DNA from: Ligula intestinalis
Lineage: Eukaryota; Platyhelminthes; Cestoda; Diphyllobothriidea; Diphyllobothriidae
DNA: 64,000 nt
Direction: 5' to 3'
Assembly: GCA_036362985.1 (NCBI GenBank)
Contig: JAYGXS010000005.1
Span: forward strand, 6,067,987 to 6,131,986
Shown here: piece after piece, positions 46,766 through 58,852 of the stretch
Position numbering within the stretch: the stretch's first letter is position 1
How the letters are laid out: every line of letters starts with the position of its first letter
The notes under the pieces: model-generated
What the model saw: only the letters and a program-made list of their open reading frames with translations
Database searches by the model: none
What the model was told of the DNA's origin: nothing
Made by a program: the position numbers and the translations under genes

Positions 46766-46906
46766 GAGTCACCAAAACGACTTGAAACAGTTCAACAAGA
46801 CGCTAGCAATTCAAACAGCCACGAAAATCGTTCGGTGCAATCGACTGGCGCATGGGCGAATGGTCTTTCACATTTATTTAACGAACACAGGAATACAGAC
46901 TCCTTG

Positions 46907-46945
46907 CTCTGACGATGGAAGCGAGTGAGCTTTAGAAACGTCAGC
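46907..46945 (+). ncRNA. Hammerhead-ribozyme-like motif, inverted terminal repeat
   Basis: CTGACGA, TGG, AAGC-(GAGTGA)-GCTT, TA, GAAAC, GTC. AGC after GTC pairs with GCT before CTGACGA. It points out of the element in the opposite direction to the copy at 45590, so the two can pair with each other in one transcript. Confidence 0.6.
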
Positions 46946-47003
46946 CGGAATACATTTTGGTCTCAGAAAGTGTCTCCTCTTCTTCTCCCTCTTCCGGGGA
47001 TGA

Positions 47004-48604
47004 TGTAAGGACTATTTTATCTGGACTTGGAATTTTCTCGCAAATTTACTTTTCGTTTAGTCTGACGACGAACAAGTGATACCTGTTCGAAGATTCACGT
47101 GTACAACTCGGTTTTCCGAAGATCTTCTTTCTTTTCATCATACACCATATGGATATCGTAAGCACTTGAATTATTAATTTAAATAAATTATTTAATGACA
47201 TGCACATTTGGGCGTACAAAATACCCTACTCCTGTGAGGCTTATGTATCCGCAAATTTCTAAAAAAGTATGAGATTACCTGTTTTGCTTGTTTTTTTTTA
47301 TGAACAGACTTTATTTATTTATAACACTTATCTTTCCTTGGTTACAACAATTTTCCTATTTCGAAATTTACCGGTTTTATAAAATAAGCGTTTTTCTCTT
47401 CACAAGTTAATATTGCTTTAGAAAACATGACATATTGTCTTCTTTTGGCAATGTTTCGTTTTCTGATGTACGGCCTTTAGAGGGACGTTACTTTAGCTGC
47501 TTTTGTACAACAGGGGGGCTTAGTATAAAAATTGTTGATTGGCATCAAATGGGCAATCTATTGTAGAGTCAATGTTCCGAGCTGCAAAAAAACCAATGGC
47601 ATGTGCCTGTTCCTAGGGAATTTTAGGCCCTACTTCAATTCATGACGGGTACAAAATCCTTCAAAAAACCTTTGCAGACTCTGACCGAAAAGATGAAAAG
47701 AAATGTGGAGCTGAAGAGCCCCGATCTACTGTGCCTTGATCACGTAGTACTCAAAAGCTCGGACAAACACGTGGGTGTGCGTTTGGACTAGTACCCGTGC
47801 AGCCAGTATAGTATATAAGCACGCAAATAAAATACAACCTTTTTTTCTCAGGTTCATTGAAAGGGTTATAGCTGTTTACCACAACAGGCATCCACGAACC
47901 CCAGTGAGTCAGGATTCGTCCAACAGCAATGTCCCGTAAATAAACTGAGATCTGGCATATGCTCCAACCCCCGAATAATTACAAACATTATTCGAGTTTA
48001 AGGGAATCAGACAGCTACTCGAGAGGTATCACATTCACTGCAGGGAGGTGCCCTTCATTAGTTTGACTTTAAAGCATTTATGCAAAACATTAGTTCGACT
48101 TTCATTTCTGACTGTCAATTTAGCAGATATAATGAAAATACCACCCTTTTTCAACCAAAACCCAATTTGTGGTTTTGAACTCACTGCACTACAATAGGGC
48201 TTGGGTTGCATGTAAGATGCCTAAGTTTGTAAGAGTCTAAACATTTTTCACATACCACGATGAACGCATTTACGAAAAGTTACAAGTAATAATAAACAAA
48301 ATGAGACAAATTTTGTTTTTGAAAGAAGGTTAGGAAGTCCTGTGTTTTTTAAGAAAAAAATATTTTCTTGATAAGCCTCATGTTCCGAAGACGTGAAACG
48401 TACCTTTAAATGAAAACATTAAATTTTAATCTTTTTTAATCCAAATGCATAACCTTATCACTTTCTTCATATAAAAAGAGTTTTTCCTTAGTCAATATAT
48501 TTTCAACGTATTGCTGTTAATTGCCATTACCTACAATTTGAGATTTTAATTCCAACACATTTTCGAGCGCTTTTAGTGCTTCCAAGCTTCTGTCCATGAA
48601 CACA
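47004..48604. other. Intergenic spacer between the two minus-strand genes; no feature recognised
   Basis: AT-rich, with short ORFs only. No repeat match elsewhere in the window was seen. Confidence 0.35.
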
Positions 48605-50290
48605 GAGTATGTTCGACGTTAACAAAAAACCGCTAGAGAAGCTGAAACCTCTTGGTAGTGACATATATTTTCGAAGCCTGAAAGACACATTTGAGTTTTT
48701 CAAAGCTATGAAGAATATGAATGTTGCAAGAGTTAAGATGTTCTCATTGGATGTATCCTCACTATTCACCAACGTACCCGTGGCAGAAACCATAAACTAC
48801 CTCTGCGACGTTATTCGGGACACGAACTACCAGATAGATATGCCCGTGAAAACCCTCAAAGATCTCCTTACGCCAATGCACACAAAATGTCCAATTGGTC
48901 TGCAATGGTCAGTTTTATAGGCAGATAGATGGTGTGGCGATGGGCTCACCACTAAACCCGTTTTTTGCAAATGTATTTATGGGCAAAATCGAGCAAATGA
49001 GTCTAAGGGACACCATCAATGACCTTGCATTCTACGGTCGATATGTAGATGATATCTTCTGCTTGACAGACTACGACGCCAATATTGACGCCTTGATCGC
49101 GAAGTTTAACAGCACGCACCCAGCGTTTAAATTATCTACTGACACTAGGGTGAACAATAGAATTGCGTTCCTTGGTGTCCTTCTGCGAAGGCAAGAGGAT
49201 GTATCTATCCTACGAAGGGTATTTCGAAAGAACACCTGAACGGGACAATACACCAACTTTCACAGTTTTGTTCCCCTCAATATAAAACGAAATCTGGTCC
49301 AGGGATTAGCAGCTAGAATATGATAGATCTGTCCTCCTGAAACTGTCGAAGCAGAACTCCAACAGCTGCAGCATTCACTTATTGAAAATGGATCCCCAGA
49401 AAGGTTCATCCTCAGAAATATTGGCGAGCGCACCAAAATGCCTAATACCTTAACAGCAACAAAGAAAGACGTGTTCATAAGACTGCCTTTCTAAGGTGAT
49501 GCAACCAGCGAGCTGGTCAGAAAACGCCTGAGGACCGCAATCACAAGCACTTTCCCAGCGGCGAACTTACGGGTGCTCTTCATGAACTCTTCCCTCCTAC
49601 GATTGGGAGGTAAGGACCAACTCCCTTGAAGGCCTTGAAGGTTCCACTTGCTCCTGTGGAGCGGGTTATGTCGGACGAACAACGAAGCGCTTGGAAAGGA
49701 GTGTACGTAAGCACATGCCGGCCTGGGTAAGTAAAGGTAAAAAACTAAATCGATCTCGAATTCTATTCTCGCGCATCTTGTTGATACAAATCACTGAGTC
49801 GATACTAGCGAAGCCTTTCAGGTTGTCTACCGGACACTAGCTTACTTTTCCAAAGGCCTAAGCCAACGAGCGCTTGCAACAGTTGAAGCAGTGGCTATAC
49901 AGCTAGCTAAACCAGTGGTGTGTTTTAAAGGACGCTGACAGAAGCCCTTGCACTTCCGTAGCCGACCCTGACACCAGGTGAAAATAGCATTTCACCCCCA
50001 CCCCATAGTGACAGTCGATCGCTTCGTGCAAATTGCAACAATTATTCCTCCGTGCATCTGACCTCTGATCAACTCCCACAACCTTACCCAATTCCCTTCC
50101 GTCCCCCCTCCCCCAGCACAGGAACCTCTACACGCTGACCTTATCATGCGGGCGACGCCTAAACGTTGAAATGTAATCAGATCACATTTATTAACCCTGT
50201 CTAACTGTACAGTCTTAATTACCCCCACAAATTAGTGGCCTGATGATGATTTGCTGAAAATATTGTGTTTGCCAACTTGACTTCTCAAAT
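48605..50290 (+). mobile_element. Penelope-like element family A, 5' truncated in the RT
   Basis: It starts inside the RT at the equivalent of LEKLKPLGSD and contains KMFSLDVSSLFTNVPV (motif A), GVAMGSPLNPFFANVFM (motif B) and FYGRYVDDIFCL (motif C, the catalytic YVDD intact). The thumb, an endonuclease region and a C-rich tail follow. One frameshift lies near 48890, a stop near 49237 and others after it. The tail ends with CTGATGA...GAAAA and TTTGCCAACTTGACT at 50240-50285. A dead copy that nevertheless retains the RT aspartates. Confidence 0.8.
50240..50275 (+). ncRNA. Hammerhead-like end of family A
   Basis: CTGATGA, nine bases, GAAAA. The two core boxes are conserved with the ends at 59446 and 62193. 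The intervening bases do not pair well, so activity is uncertain. Confidence 0.35.
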
Positions 50291-50741
50291 AAATGTGATT
50301 TTCTAAATTTGAACTCACTTGAATCTGCACTATTTCGGCCAAATGTTTCCGGTTCTGTGAGGGATATTTTTTACGTTTTTACTTATTTTGGAGTTATTTC
50401 ACAGCATCATGCATATTAGTACAAAGTATGGTTCTGTCACAATTTACAGCATAGGAAGTTCCTTTGATGTGAGGCTACTTCAAATTTCGCCAAAATTAGT
50501 GCCCTTTACCTTTTATGAACTTAACTTAAAGGACGCCTTTCGCAAGATTAAATTTACTCAGCTGATCGGAATAACGTGGCCCAATATACGCTTAACTACA
50601 AAAGTAAATTTTTCATGACTTTTTCAGACAGTACTCTCCATACTGTATCCTCAAAGCATTTAGTATTGTAAAGAGTTTTAAAGACAGCTTTTGAACCCAT
50701 TTAGATAATACGACAGAAATCGTTCTGTATTATCCGCATTT
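50291..50741. other. 3' flank of the second gene; no feature recognised
   Basis: AT-rich 3' flank in minus-strand sense. No AATAAA on the minus strand was seen close to the stop. Confidence 0.3.
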
Positions 50742-52075
50742 TTAATGTGCTGATGACGTCTGCGCTTTTAAATAAATATTGCACCCATCTGATACAGGAA
50801 TAGTCTGTTTGTGTGCGGTAACTGGATTCACTGACAGGTATTTCCGCAATAAGACTGCATTCCTGTTTGACACATTATTTGGGCGTGAGGCCTTGACAAA
50901 AAAGAGACGGACGAGAACAGACTTCATGGGGACCTTCGGATTTCCTGTTTGCTTGGACAAACGTAAGCGTTTTTTATTAACTGTCCTTCTAATGAGAGCA
51001 GAAGTGGCTTTCATTAGCTGCTTCTGTTTTTCTGATAGTCTGTTTGAAAGAACGAATATAATCTCAACGTTTGCACATTGTGCTGCTTTCTGATAAAGAT
51101 TGAAGTGAAATGAGTGTTGAAACGCATGAATGAAAATTGCAGGCGTTACGGTTGTGCGTTTCTTTTCCTTGCAAAGAAGCCTACATCTGGTGAATAAAAG
51201 TAAGAATTGAAATTTCAGTAGTGGCCGCAACACTAACTGATTAATCCGATAAAGAGTAATGAGAATGTCCTGAGAGGAGGATCTGTAGACCAGACTGAAG
51301 TGAATTCGCACTGAATGCCTGAAATTTGTTCTGTCGCCTGCCTTATGCGGTTTATGGTTTTCCGGCCTTTTTTGACACTCACTGCTGGTATGGTCGTTGG
51401 AAGAAAATGCTGCTTTACCTAGGTACCCGCCGGGTATCCAGATGTTACTGCTATGCTTCATGAAGGAGTGTAGGTCAGCGTCAGCGCAGGCATTCGGTGG
51501 CCAGTCAACTCCCTCGCCTCCATTCAGTTCCTTTATGGGAGACAATGTGCTCTGGCGTTGGACAGACGGGGGCGTTCTACTGACAAGGCGTGGATGACCG
51601 AAGAAGAGGTGGGCATCGGGTTGCACATACAACTCCTCCATGGACATGACAGGTGCAGAGGTGGGGGTCCAGAGGCTAGCATCAGCTGCACTCGTGGAGG
51701 CGTACCAACCGCAGGAGTGTCGACGGACAGGCCGATCAGTGGGACTTTTTGCATAGAAGGGCACGTTGGCATGCGGGGTTTGACTGATGTGGCCCACGGA
51801 CCTGGACCGAAAATGGTGTATGACGTCATCGGAGTCCTGAAGGTGAGGATAGACTTTGGGGAATTGAATAGTATATTGTCTGCGCCTTTGGATGCGCCTC
51901 CATACACGATAGACAAATAGAACAGCCAGCGTGAAGAGGAGAGGTATGGAAATGCCCAAAAGAAGACGAGACGCTACCAAGTTAAGTGTTGTTTCAACAG
52001 AAGGACTTTTTGCACCTGAGGTGTTGCGGCTCAGTGGTACAGCGTGCGATCGCATCGCAAAAGGTATCGGCATTC
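50742..52075 (-). CDS. Terminal exon of an upstream gene: transmembrane segment and long cytoplasmic tail
   Basis: The acceptor tttttttcag precedes GA|ATG at 52075, a strong polypyrimidine border in phase 1. The frame stays open for about 444 codons to TAA at 50742. After a short extracellular part with a sequon (RNTSGAKS) comes one hydrophobic segment (LLLGISIPLLFTLAVLFVY), then a basic stop-transfer (RVWRRIQRRRQY). A Ser/Pro/His-rich region follows, and a Lys/Arg-rich, Leu-containing last third. The product is therefore the C-terminus of a type I membrane protein with a large cytoplasmic tail. The last third looks less constrained and might be 3' UTR read as ORF if a splice was missed. No kinase, SH2 or death-domain motif is seen. 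Upstream exons would lie beyond 52.1 kb and were not found in this window. Confidence 0.58.
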
Positions 52076-55059
52076 CTGAAAAAAAGATGTGTTTAAAAAT
52101 AGTGTTATGTTTGTTTTCGGAAACATGTGACTTTTAGGTTAGAACAGTAAGCACATAATGCTTTTGGAAAAACCAGTAACTACGCAATTATTGGTATCGT
52201 CTTATCAGCTTCAGTGGCATACACATATTGGGACCTAAAGTTCCTCCTGTCCCTATTCTTTGCATATTTGTTTTTTTGCTGGTAAACTTCTCCAATGTGT
52301 GTTTCCTATTGAAGATAATATTTTTGACACAAATTGTGTGTAATTTTAGTGCACCAATCACATAATTACACAGGCTTTTATGAGGAAACGATTTTATCCT
52401 TAAACCAAAATAATTCTCATTCAACGCATCAAAATTAACTGCATGCTTATGATTGTTCCACTTTTTGAGCAAAGTCCATAGAACTTACAGTTAATTCATA
52501 AAACACAATTTTAACAACATAATTTTTCAGCTAGGAAGAATGTATCATGTTCAGTTAGTTGTTCCTACTGTTTATGCTTTATCTTCGTATTTCTTTATTA
52601 TGCCTAGGTATATTTCGTTATCTGAGATTGCATCGTTAATAGTCCGACCTTTGCAATGGCCCACGCTAATTATCTTGCGCATTCAGTTTTATGTTACCCC
52701 ATTTGCATTACGGCTAATCGGTGTTTGGTTGATGACTGGTTTGATATAGCTTGGCTTTAGCGCAGATGTGTCGGAATAATGCATCGAGTGATTATTCACC
52801 GTTTTTAATATCTGCGTCAAATGTTCGATTGCCAATAAACAGAGAGGGATTTTGAAAGTTTCTTCTAATTTGGACTTGCAGCATTTCTCCCAACTAGAGA
52901 ATAAAAAGCACACCATTGTCAACATTGCAAAGGCAATCACATTTGCTACAGTGGTCATCGAAGACGAATTATAGCTACACGTCACCATTATCTTTGCATT
53001 ATTCGCGGGAACGCCACGTCTGCGCGCAATAATCTCCTAGAAATGGCAAAAGCCATGGCAATGAGTTAACAATTTATACTAAGAACATACACTGTCACTG
53101 AGAATACAACGATTGCAAAACATTTTTTCTGCAGTTTCCTACTCAACGAGATATGCCATAGAACGCCGAAAAATGAAGCACGTTAAAAGGCTGCGATGGC
53201 TTGACTGTCAGAAATGTGCATACTCTAGGACCTTATCCTTCATGATCACGGGCTCATCAAGACCGAGATTAGTTAGCATTTATTCACATTTTTCAGCAGT
53301 GCACACTTACGTGGGTCCTAACTCGCACTCTCCCCTCTACAAGAACCCCTAGTCACGGGGTGGCCCAGGATACACGAAAGCAACAGTAATAAAATCGGCA
53401 AAAGAAAAACAGGAGGCATACTAAGGCATAACGTTCGCATCTAAAATGAAAAGACTTATCTCATCACTTGAAATCATCTGCTTTGCCGCAGACGCCTCGA
53501 ACTTTAGCTTCCAGTAAATATTCACAAGTTGAAAATGTCATGGGAAGTTATCGTTTAAGTTACAGATTTTTGGCTGTTTTTGCTTCGCAGTATTACTCCC
53601 AATTGGAGATAATGCCTTTGTTCAAGTCTGCCAACATACCACAAAAGGAACCCCATTGCCGGTTTTGGGGAAGCTATAAAATTGTTACAATGCTCACTTA
53701 AGACAAAGTGCGGCTAAATTTTTATCATTATGTCTTTGTCTTGGGTGTGGACAACGCGGCTCTGAAGAAAGCCTTTAGTGCGTTTTGAGCTAAAAACATG
53801 CGCTGTTACTTAAAACATCATAAGGGGAAAACAATGTTTTTCTTCAGGTTTAAATATGACTAAAAATTAATGATTATACATGTAAAGTTTATGAATGTGT
53901 ATGAATATATGCATATGAATATAAAGCAAAGTCAACACAAATAAGTGACTAAAATGGAATTGGAAGTGTCTGGTCAAACTCAATTACTGCCACTTGCAAC
54001 AGTATGCACGCAGGTGTGTCCGGATGCCCTCCCAACCGTACAGTCACCTTCCGTTGTAGACTTGCATGAATTTCAAAGTTCAAAGGAACCATTTTGAGAC
54101 TCCGTTCAAAAGTCTGAGTGGAAAATACTCATCGCAAACCACTCAAACTCAAGCATTTTAGTGGGCTGTAAATTAGAAGCGCAATGTGGTGCAGAAAAAA
54201 CATTTACATTAAGTAGATAATTGCGCGAGTCTCAACGCTCAGTAAATTTTCATTAATTGGTCTACCAAACTAGTCGCCACTTATCATAACCTGCGCTCTT
54301 ACTCGCCGATGGCATGACCCTCTGCCTAGCTAAAAATCACGTGATAGTGTACCTGCGACAAACTACAAAGACCACTTATTAATTACTGTGGTTCCAGGAA
54401 CACTGATGATGTGCGCCGGCACCCTGCAAAATACTACGACAAATAAAGTGAAGATCGCCGAGGCCAGTTAATCTCCTTCAGGATATTAACTTGACATATC
54501 TTGTTTGCATCTTTTTAACAGTGCAGCGTAATGCATTACCTACGGGTTCAGTTTAACTTTAAAATATAAAACCTATTAAATTTCTGTAAGTTTTTAAATT
54601 AATCCTTTGAGAAGAGTTTCGGGTTCGTTAAACAGAGCAAGTTAGACTACCCACTATAAAAGAGTCCAATATTGTTTCTTAATTCTACGCACTATTCTGT
54701 CTAAGCATCTGTCCATTGTTTCTCGATATATATTAATCACTAGTGGAATTAGAAACGCTGGCGAACCCAGCCATCAAAGTGCAGTTTTAAAGCACATCAC
54801 CAACGTTTCATGATAAATCAGTCACTCAGACTTGCCTCATCTGTATATGAGCTGCTAATTCTCCTCTCCCCCGGTAACACAATAATTCACTGAGGCATCA
54901 CTGCGCATTTTGATCACTCGACACTTGACAGATGGGAAGGTTTCTCTCCCTGTTCTAGTCAACAGATACACCCAACATTATGTATCTCTTCAACTCGCAG
55001 GATCCCGCTTCTTGTTATTGTGATGAGCCTGAACAGACAATGTATACATATAAACAGTA
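52076..55059. other. Intron or flank of the second gene; no further exon found
   Basis: AT-rich. A 99-codon minus-strand ORF (52988-52689) with a hydrophobic segment and a CCKSK motif has no phase-compatible splice borders and was not called. Confidence 0.35.
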
Positions 55060-55400
55060 GACACTACGGTTCACGCAACATTTCGACATAGCAGAAAGAT
55101 TGATACTCTTTTGCTTTTCAGTATTGACTCAGGTTGTGATACTGATTATTGTGTAGTCTATTCTGAAATTTTTTCAGGCATAATGGGATGCGGGCTTTTT
55201 AACGAGCTTCGTTCTGACTACCAGCAACACGTATGCACTGTAAAAAGTTACTACTTAAGTAGTATGACTTTTATCATTGATTTTTATGAAAAACACGCAA
55301 GAAAAAAATTATTTCTTGTACTTGTTTGATAGAATACTACGCCTCCTTTAAATTTATATTCAAAAAGGGTAGCTTTTGGTTATAAAAAGTTGCTATTATA
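55060..55400 (+). repeat. Dispersed repeat, third copy of the 24 kb family
   Basis: Contains attgactcaggttgtg, actgatta, gggatgcgggctttttaacgagctt. It continues through tttgatagaatactacgcct to a tail of aaaaagggtagcttttggttataaaaag. Here the core frame (SIDSGCDTDYCVVYSEIFSG) is open for 72 codons, the longest among the copies. No known protein family is recognised. Confidence 0.65.
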
Positions 55401-55622
55401 AGCAACCAGAATCACCGGCCTAGGACAGCAGCTTAGATCAATGAAAGCTGCACAGGCGTGAACAGCAGAATCCGATGGGGACCCCCTGACTGAGACTAAT
55501 CCGCCTCAAGACGATTGAGCATCCCTCTCATGCCCCGGCCCCCTTTCTTTTGCATTGGCTTGAACCCTATTGACTATGACTGTGACCTACTATAAAGACT
55601 GTGTGGTGCGGTACAACCCCAT

Positions 55623-55660
55623 CTCTGATGACGGAAGCCTGTGAGCTTTAGGAACGTCAG
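55623..55660 (+). ncRNA. Hammerhead-like motif, left end of the fold-back element
   Basis: CTGATGA, CGG, AAGC...GCTT, then GGAAC instead of GAAAC, then GTC. The first box and the triplet are intact. The GAAA box has a G, so the copy should be inactive. Confidence 0.5.
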
Positions 55661-56390
55661 GAAAGTAAAACTATGGTTCCCGTCGCCGCTTTATCTCACT
55701 TATGCCCGGAGACTCAGATTTTTGCTTCTATTATCTATTTACTCAGGAATGTCCGAACACCCATCCAAGAGGCTTCCGAAATATACACAGTTCATATGGT
55801 GGCTAGAGGTTCCAAAACGGTTAACCACCTTCCAGACCGAGTCATAATAGCAGAGAGGGGCAACATCGTTTAGGCGAAACTTGATACGGAACTGTTTCCG
55901 GCTAATTAGCTTTCATTCAGGGTTACATTTGGCTGAATGAAGGCAAATAAGCCCGAAAGAGTTCTGTATCAAGTAACCCCGAAAGGCTGTCATCCCTCTT
56001 TGCTATTATGAGTTGGCCGGCATCGGTCTGGAAGGTGGTCACCCGTTTCGGGACCTCTAGCCACCACATGAACTTTGTAAAGTTCGGAAGCCTATTGGAT
56101 GGGCGTTCTGAAATTCCTTAGTAAATATATATTCGGTCTGCAGTGACAGCAAATGGCAGGTTGATAGGCATGGATGAACTGTGGTTCGATTAAGTGCTTA
56201 TGGTTGAGCCATCTGTGAGTGCATAGGGCTGTTTTGTCCGACTCCAGCTGGTGGTCAGGGTTATGCTTGGCTGAATGAAGGCAAATAAGCCCGACACAGT
56301 TCTGTATCATGTTCTCCCCAAACATTGTCATTTCTCCGTGATATATAGGTGAGAAAAAGAGGTGGTCATAGGAACCATTGTTTTTCATTC

Positions 56391-56428
56391 CTGACCTTTC
56401 AACAGCGCGCAAGCTATCGTCATCAGAG
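56391..56428 (-). ncRNA. Hammerhead-like motif, right end of the fold-back element
   Basis: Minus strand: CTGATGA, CG, ATAGC-(TTGCGC)-GCTGT with one wobble, T, GAAAG, GTC. AGG after GTC pairs with CCT before CTGATGA. Core boxes are intact. Confidence 0.55.
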
Positions 56429-56440
56429 GTGGGAGTAATT

Positions 56441-58852
56441 TTGTGGCTCACATTATTTATAGGAAGAAAAAAAATAAGCTTACTTGCATATTATGCCTAT
56501 TTTGATAAAAAAAATAGACAGCATGCTGTGATAAATATAAATATATATTATAAAAGTCACTTTTGTTTTTGTTAAAATGGGAACAGTATGCCGGTAAGTT
56601 TATTTCGCAACAGACTATCGTTCATCAGCAAGCCTCATTAAGCAGCTTTATCGTGATAGTGCTATACATTCTCCTTAGTAATTATGCGTGAAGTGGATAA
56701 CCTTTCACTGAATGACCATAACATGTATCTTTGTAACATGTATAAGCCTGGGTTTATCTTTGCTACAAATCAGTAAATGTGCTTATTTCTATAGTTTGAC
56801 ACACACCTATGACACGTACCATATTTCAAAAGCAATATAATGCCCCTTGTAAATTAGCTGAATGCATTCGATTTGATATAAATAAATAGAGTAATCAAGC
56901 GTTAAGTGAACATTTGCTACACTGCATTAAGTAATTCATTTCACGAACGTTATGTTTAATCACAGTAAGGCAAAAGTACGCAGTGCGGGACTTTGCGATA
57001 AATGCCAGACTGTTTCCATTGTTATCGTCCCCAAAGACAGACTTGTTAAACTTAACCTTTCCATAACGTTACGATTTGGTGAGGTAAACAAGAACTGTAT
57101 GTAGAGGCTACGGATATTCAAAAATGTTAAAATTGTAAAGAGACGTTAGGAAAAAGGATACCTTTAAAAAGATATGTTCGTAATAACTTCGGGAAAGAAA
57201 GAGAAATATTCACAAGTGATATATTAATTAAGCCTCTTTAAAAAGCGGAAATAGATTCGCATTCGACAATAAGATGCTAATAAATTTTTAAAAAAATAAA
57301 AGGAACACTTCATAATAGTCTTTGTGTGTAGTTCACAACGTTCGCGGAAAGAGTATACAGTTTAATCAGGCTGCAATGAATAAAATTTGACACTGCGTAC
57401 ATTTTCAAGTCCAGATACGCAAATGCGCAAAGCGTGAGAGTGCTTTGTTACAGTTAAGGATGCGCAAAGCGCACAATCAGATGATAATATTGATAGAATA
57501 TGAATTGGCTGAAAAGTTCTTACAAACAGAACCCCGGAAAAGGCACACGTTTCCGGACAATTATCAGGACTTAAGATCTGTCGTTTAATTCAAAATATTT
57601 TTGGCATAGGTACATCTTACACATATTACTTTTGCCAGGAGAAGAGAACTTACTTCCAGCTGATGAGGTCCCAAGGTAAAATTACTGTCGCAGGTGGCCT
57701 GGTACGGTCATGCATTCATGTGTAGATTGCTCAGCTTATATATTTCCCGTTGATAGTTTTGTGCGTGTGGGTATGTGTTTGTATTTGAAGTGAGGCGACA
57801 GTCCGCACGCTAGCGAATGACCGCTCTCTGTTCAAAATAGTCCACATAACAGCTCTACTATTCGTCCATACTGCACGTATCCCACGCCTACGCAAAGTCA
57901 TAAGGTGAAAATGAATGCTGCCGTCTGCTCATTCTCTCCGCGTTTTTTCAAGTTAATGTTTTCACCTTATTTGACTATCACACGAAATAGGGTAAGAGAA
58001 ATTGTTAATGATTTAGAACAGTCTGCCGAAGGTCAGCCCGCTTATTGTTTTTGTAAGAATAAAGGATTATGATACTTTTACCATTGTCAGCCACAATTTT
58101 GACTGGACTCAGGCGGATCAGTGCACCTACTGTAAATATAAGAAGGTGTCTTGCTTAAAAAAACCAAATAATTGCATCCCTGTTTTAACAGCAAATGTGT
58201 AAATATATTTCCAATTGCAATCTTACTTTGCGTCTCAGATTGGCACGCGAAAGGTCCATCATTCTGTAATACAAGACTGGGTGTAATAAAAAGGATACAG
58301 TTTGGGCAACAGAAAGAAACCTAAATATATATACATAATATATATATGCATAAAATAAAGTTAAAAAATTGTAGGAATAGCAGAAATAAGTACTAAAAAT
58401 ACTAAATTTGTGTTAACAAAACCACGTCATGACTAAAATGCCCTATAATGTAAACATTGTGAAAAAAACTAGATAAAAAACTGACCAAATCAATCTGAAA
58501 TCCACTAAAAAAATATCTACAAAAGTAAGATAAACTCATTTAGCAAAAAATAATATAACTAAAACATTAAAGATAACAATGCACTAAAAACTGCATTTTT
58601 CATATGAATAAGCTAAATCAAAAATACAAAAATTAAGTGAACGTGCTGTGCATGTAAACTGAAACTGTGCGCGACGATTCACGCTGCGACCTATAATAAT
58701 CTAACTGCAGAAGCGTAAGCTGGACGTCCGATAATTAGAAGTAAACGACCTCCTACCTACGAAATGTTTTTCCAGAATATCAAGAAAACACAACAAACTA
58801 CAAAATATAAGTAAGGAAAGCGATGCCCAAATTTGTCATTCCCAATAAACTA
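56441..58852. other. AT-rich spacer; no feature recognised
   Basis: Very AT-rich, with an (AT)n-like run at 58321-58350. A TATA-like tatataagc followed by a tiny open frame and a GTAAGT (57743-57648, minus strand) was considered and rejected. Confidence 0.35.

Larger units (their letters stand above)
45528..47003 (-). mobile_element. Penelope-like element family C with inverted terminal repeats
   Basis: Bases 45528-45800 reappear as the reverse complement of 46717-47003, with roughly 85-90% identity by eye. They share the GA-rich end (ggaagag...gaagaagaggagaca), the hammerhead, cgcccatgcg, and tcgattgcaccgaacgatttt. Between them, on the minus strand, are an RT C-terminal piece (46765-46559, with LPFLDAQVTKLEDGKIRI) and an endonuclease ORF (46415-45798). 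Most of the RT is missing, so the element is strongly 5' truncated and cannot move on its own. PLEs are known for terminal repeats in either orientation. Confidence 0.8.
55619..56440. mobile_element. Fold-back PLE-type element: inverted terminal repeats with hammerheads at both ends
   Basis: Bases 55738-55915 align with the reverse complement of 55930-56127, sharing ggaat, cgaacaccc/cgcccatcca, gaggcttccgaa, gtggctagaggt and accaccttccagaccga. Outside these arms, atggttcc...tctcac and a hammerhead occur in mirrored order on both sides. An extra 200-bp segment on the right (56128-56330) contains a second ctgaatgaaggcaaataagcccga...gttctgtatca block, also present at 55932-55970. No coding region remains. 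Confidence 0.7.

Noticed and set aside
52689..52988. 99-codon minus-strand ORF with a hydrophobic stretch and CCKSK, resembling a membrane anchor
   Set aside because: The only nearby acceptor would give phase 2 and the hydrophobic stretch is no better than chance in AT-rich DNA.
57648..57743. TATA-like box followed by a 20-codon frame and a GTAAGT donor on the minus strand, a possible first exon
   Set aside because: No signal peptide, no phase partner among recognised exons, and AT-rich surroundings make TATA-like words common.
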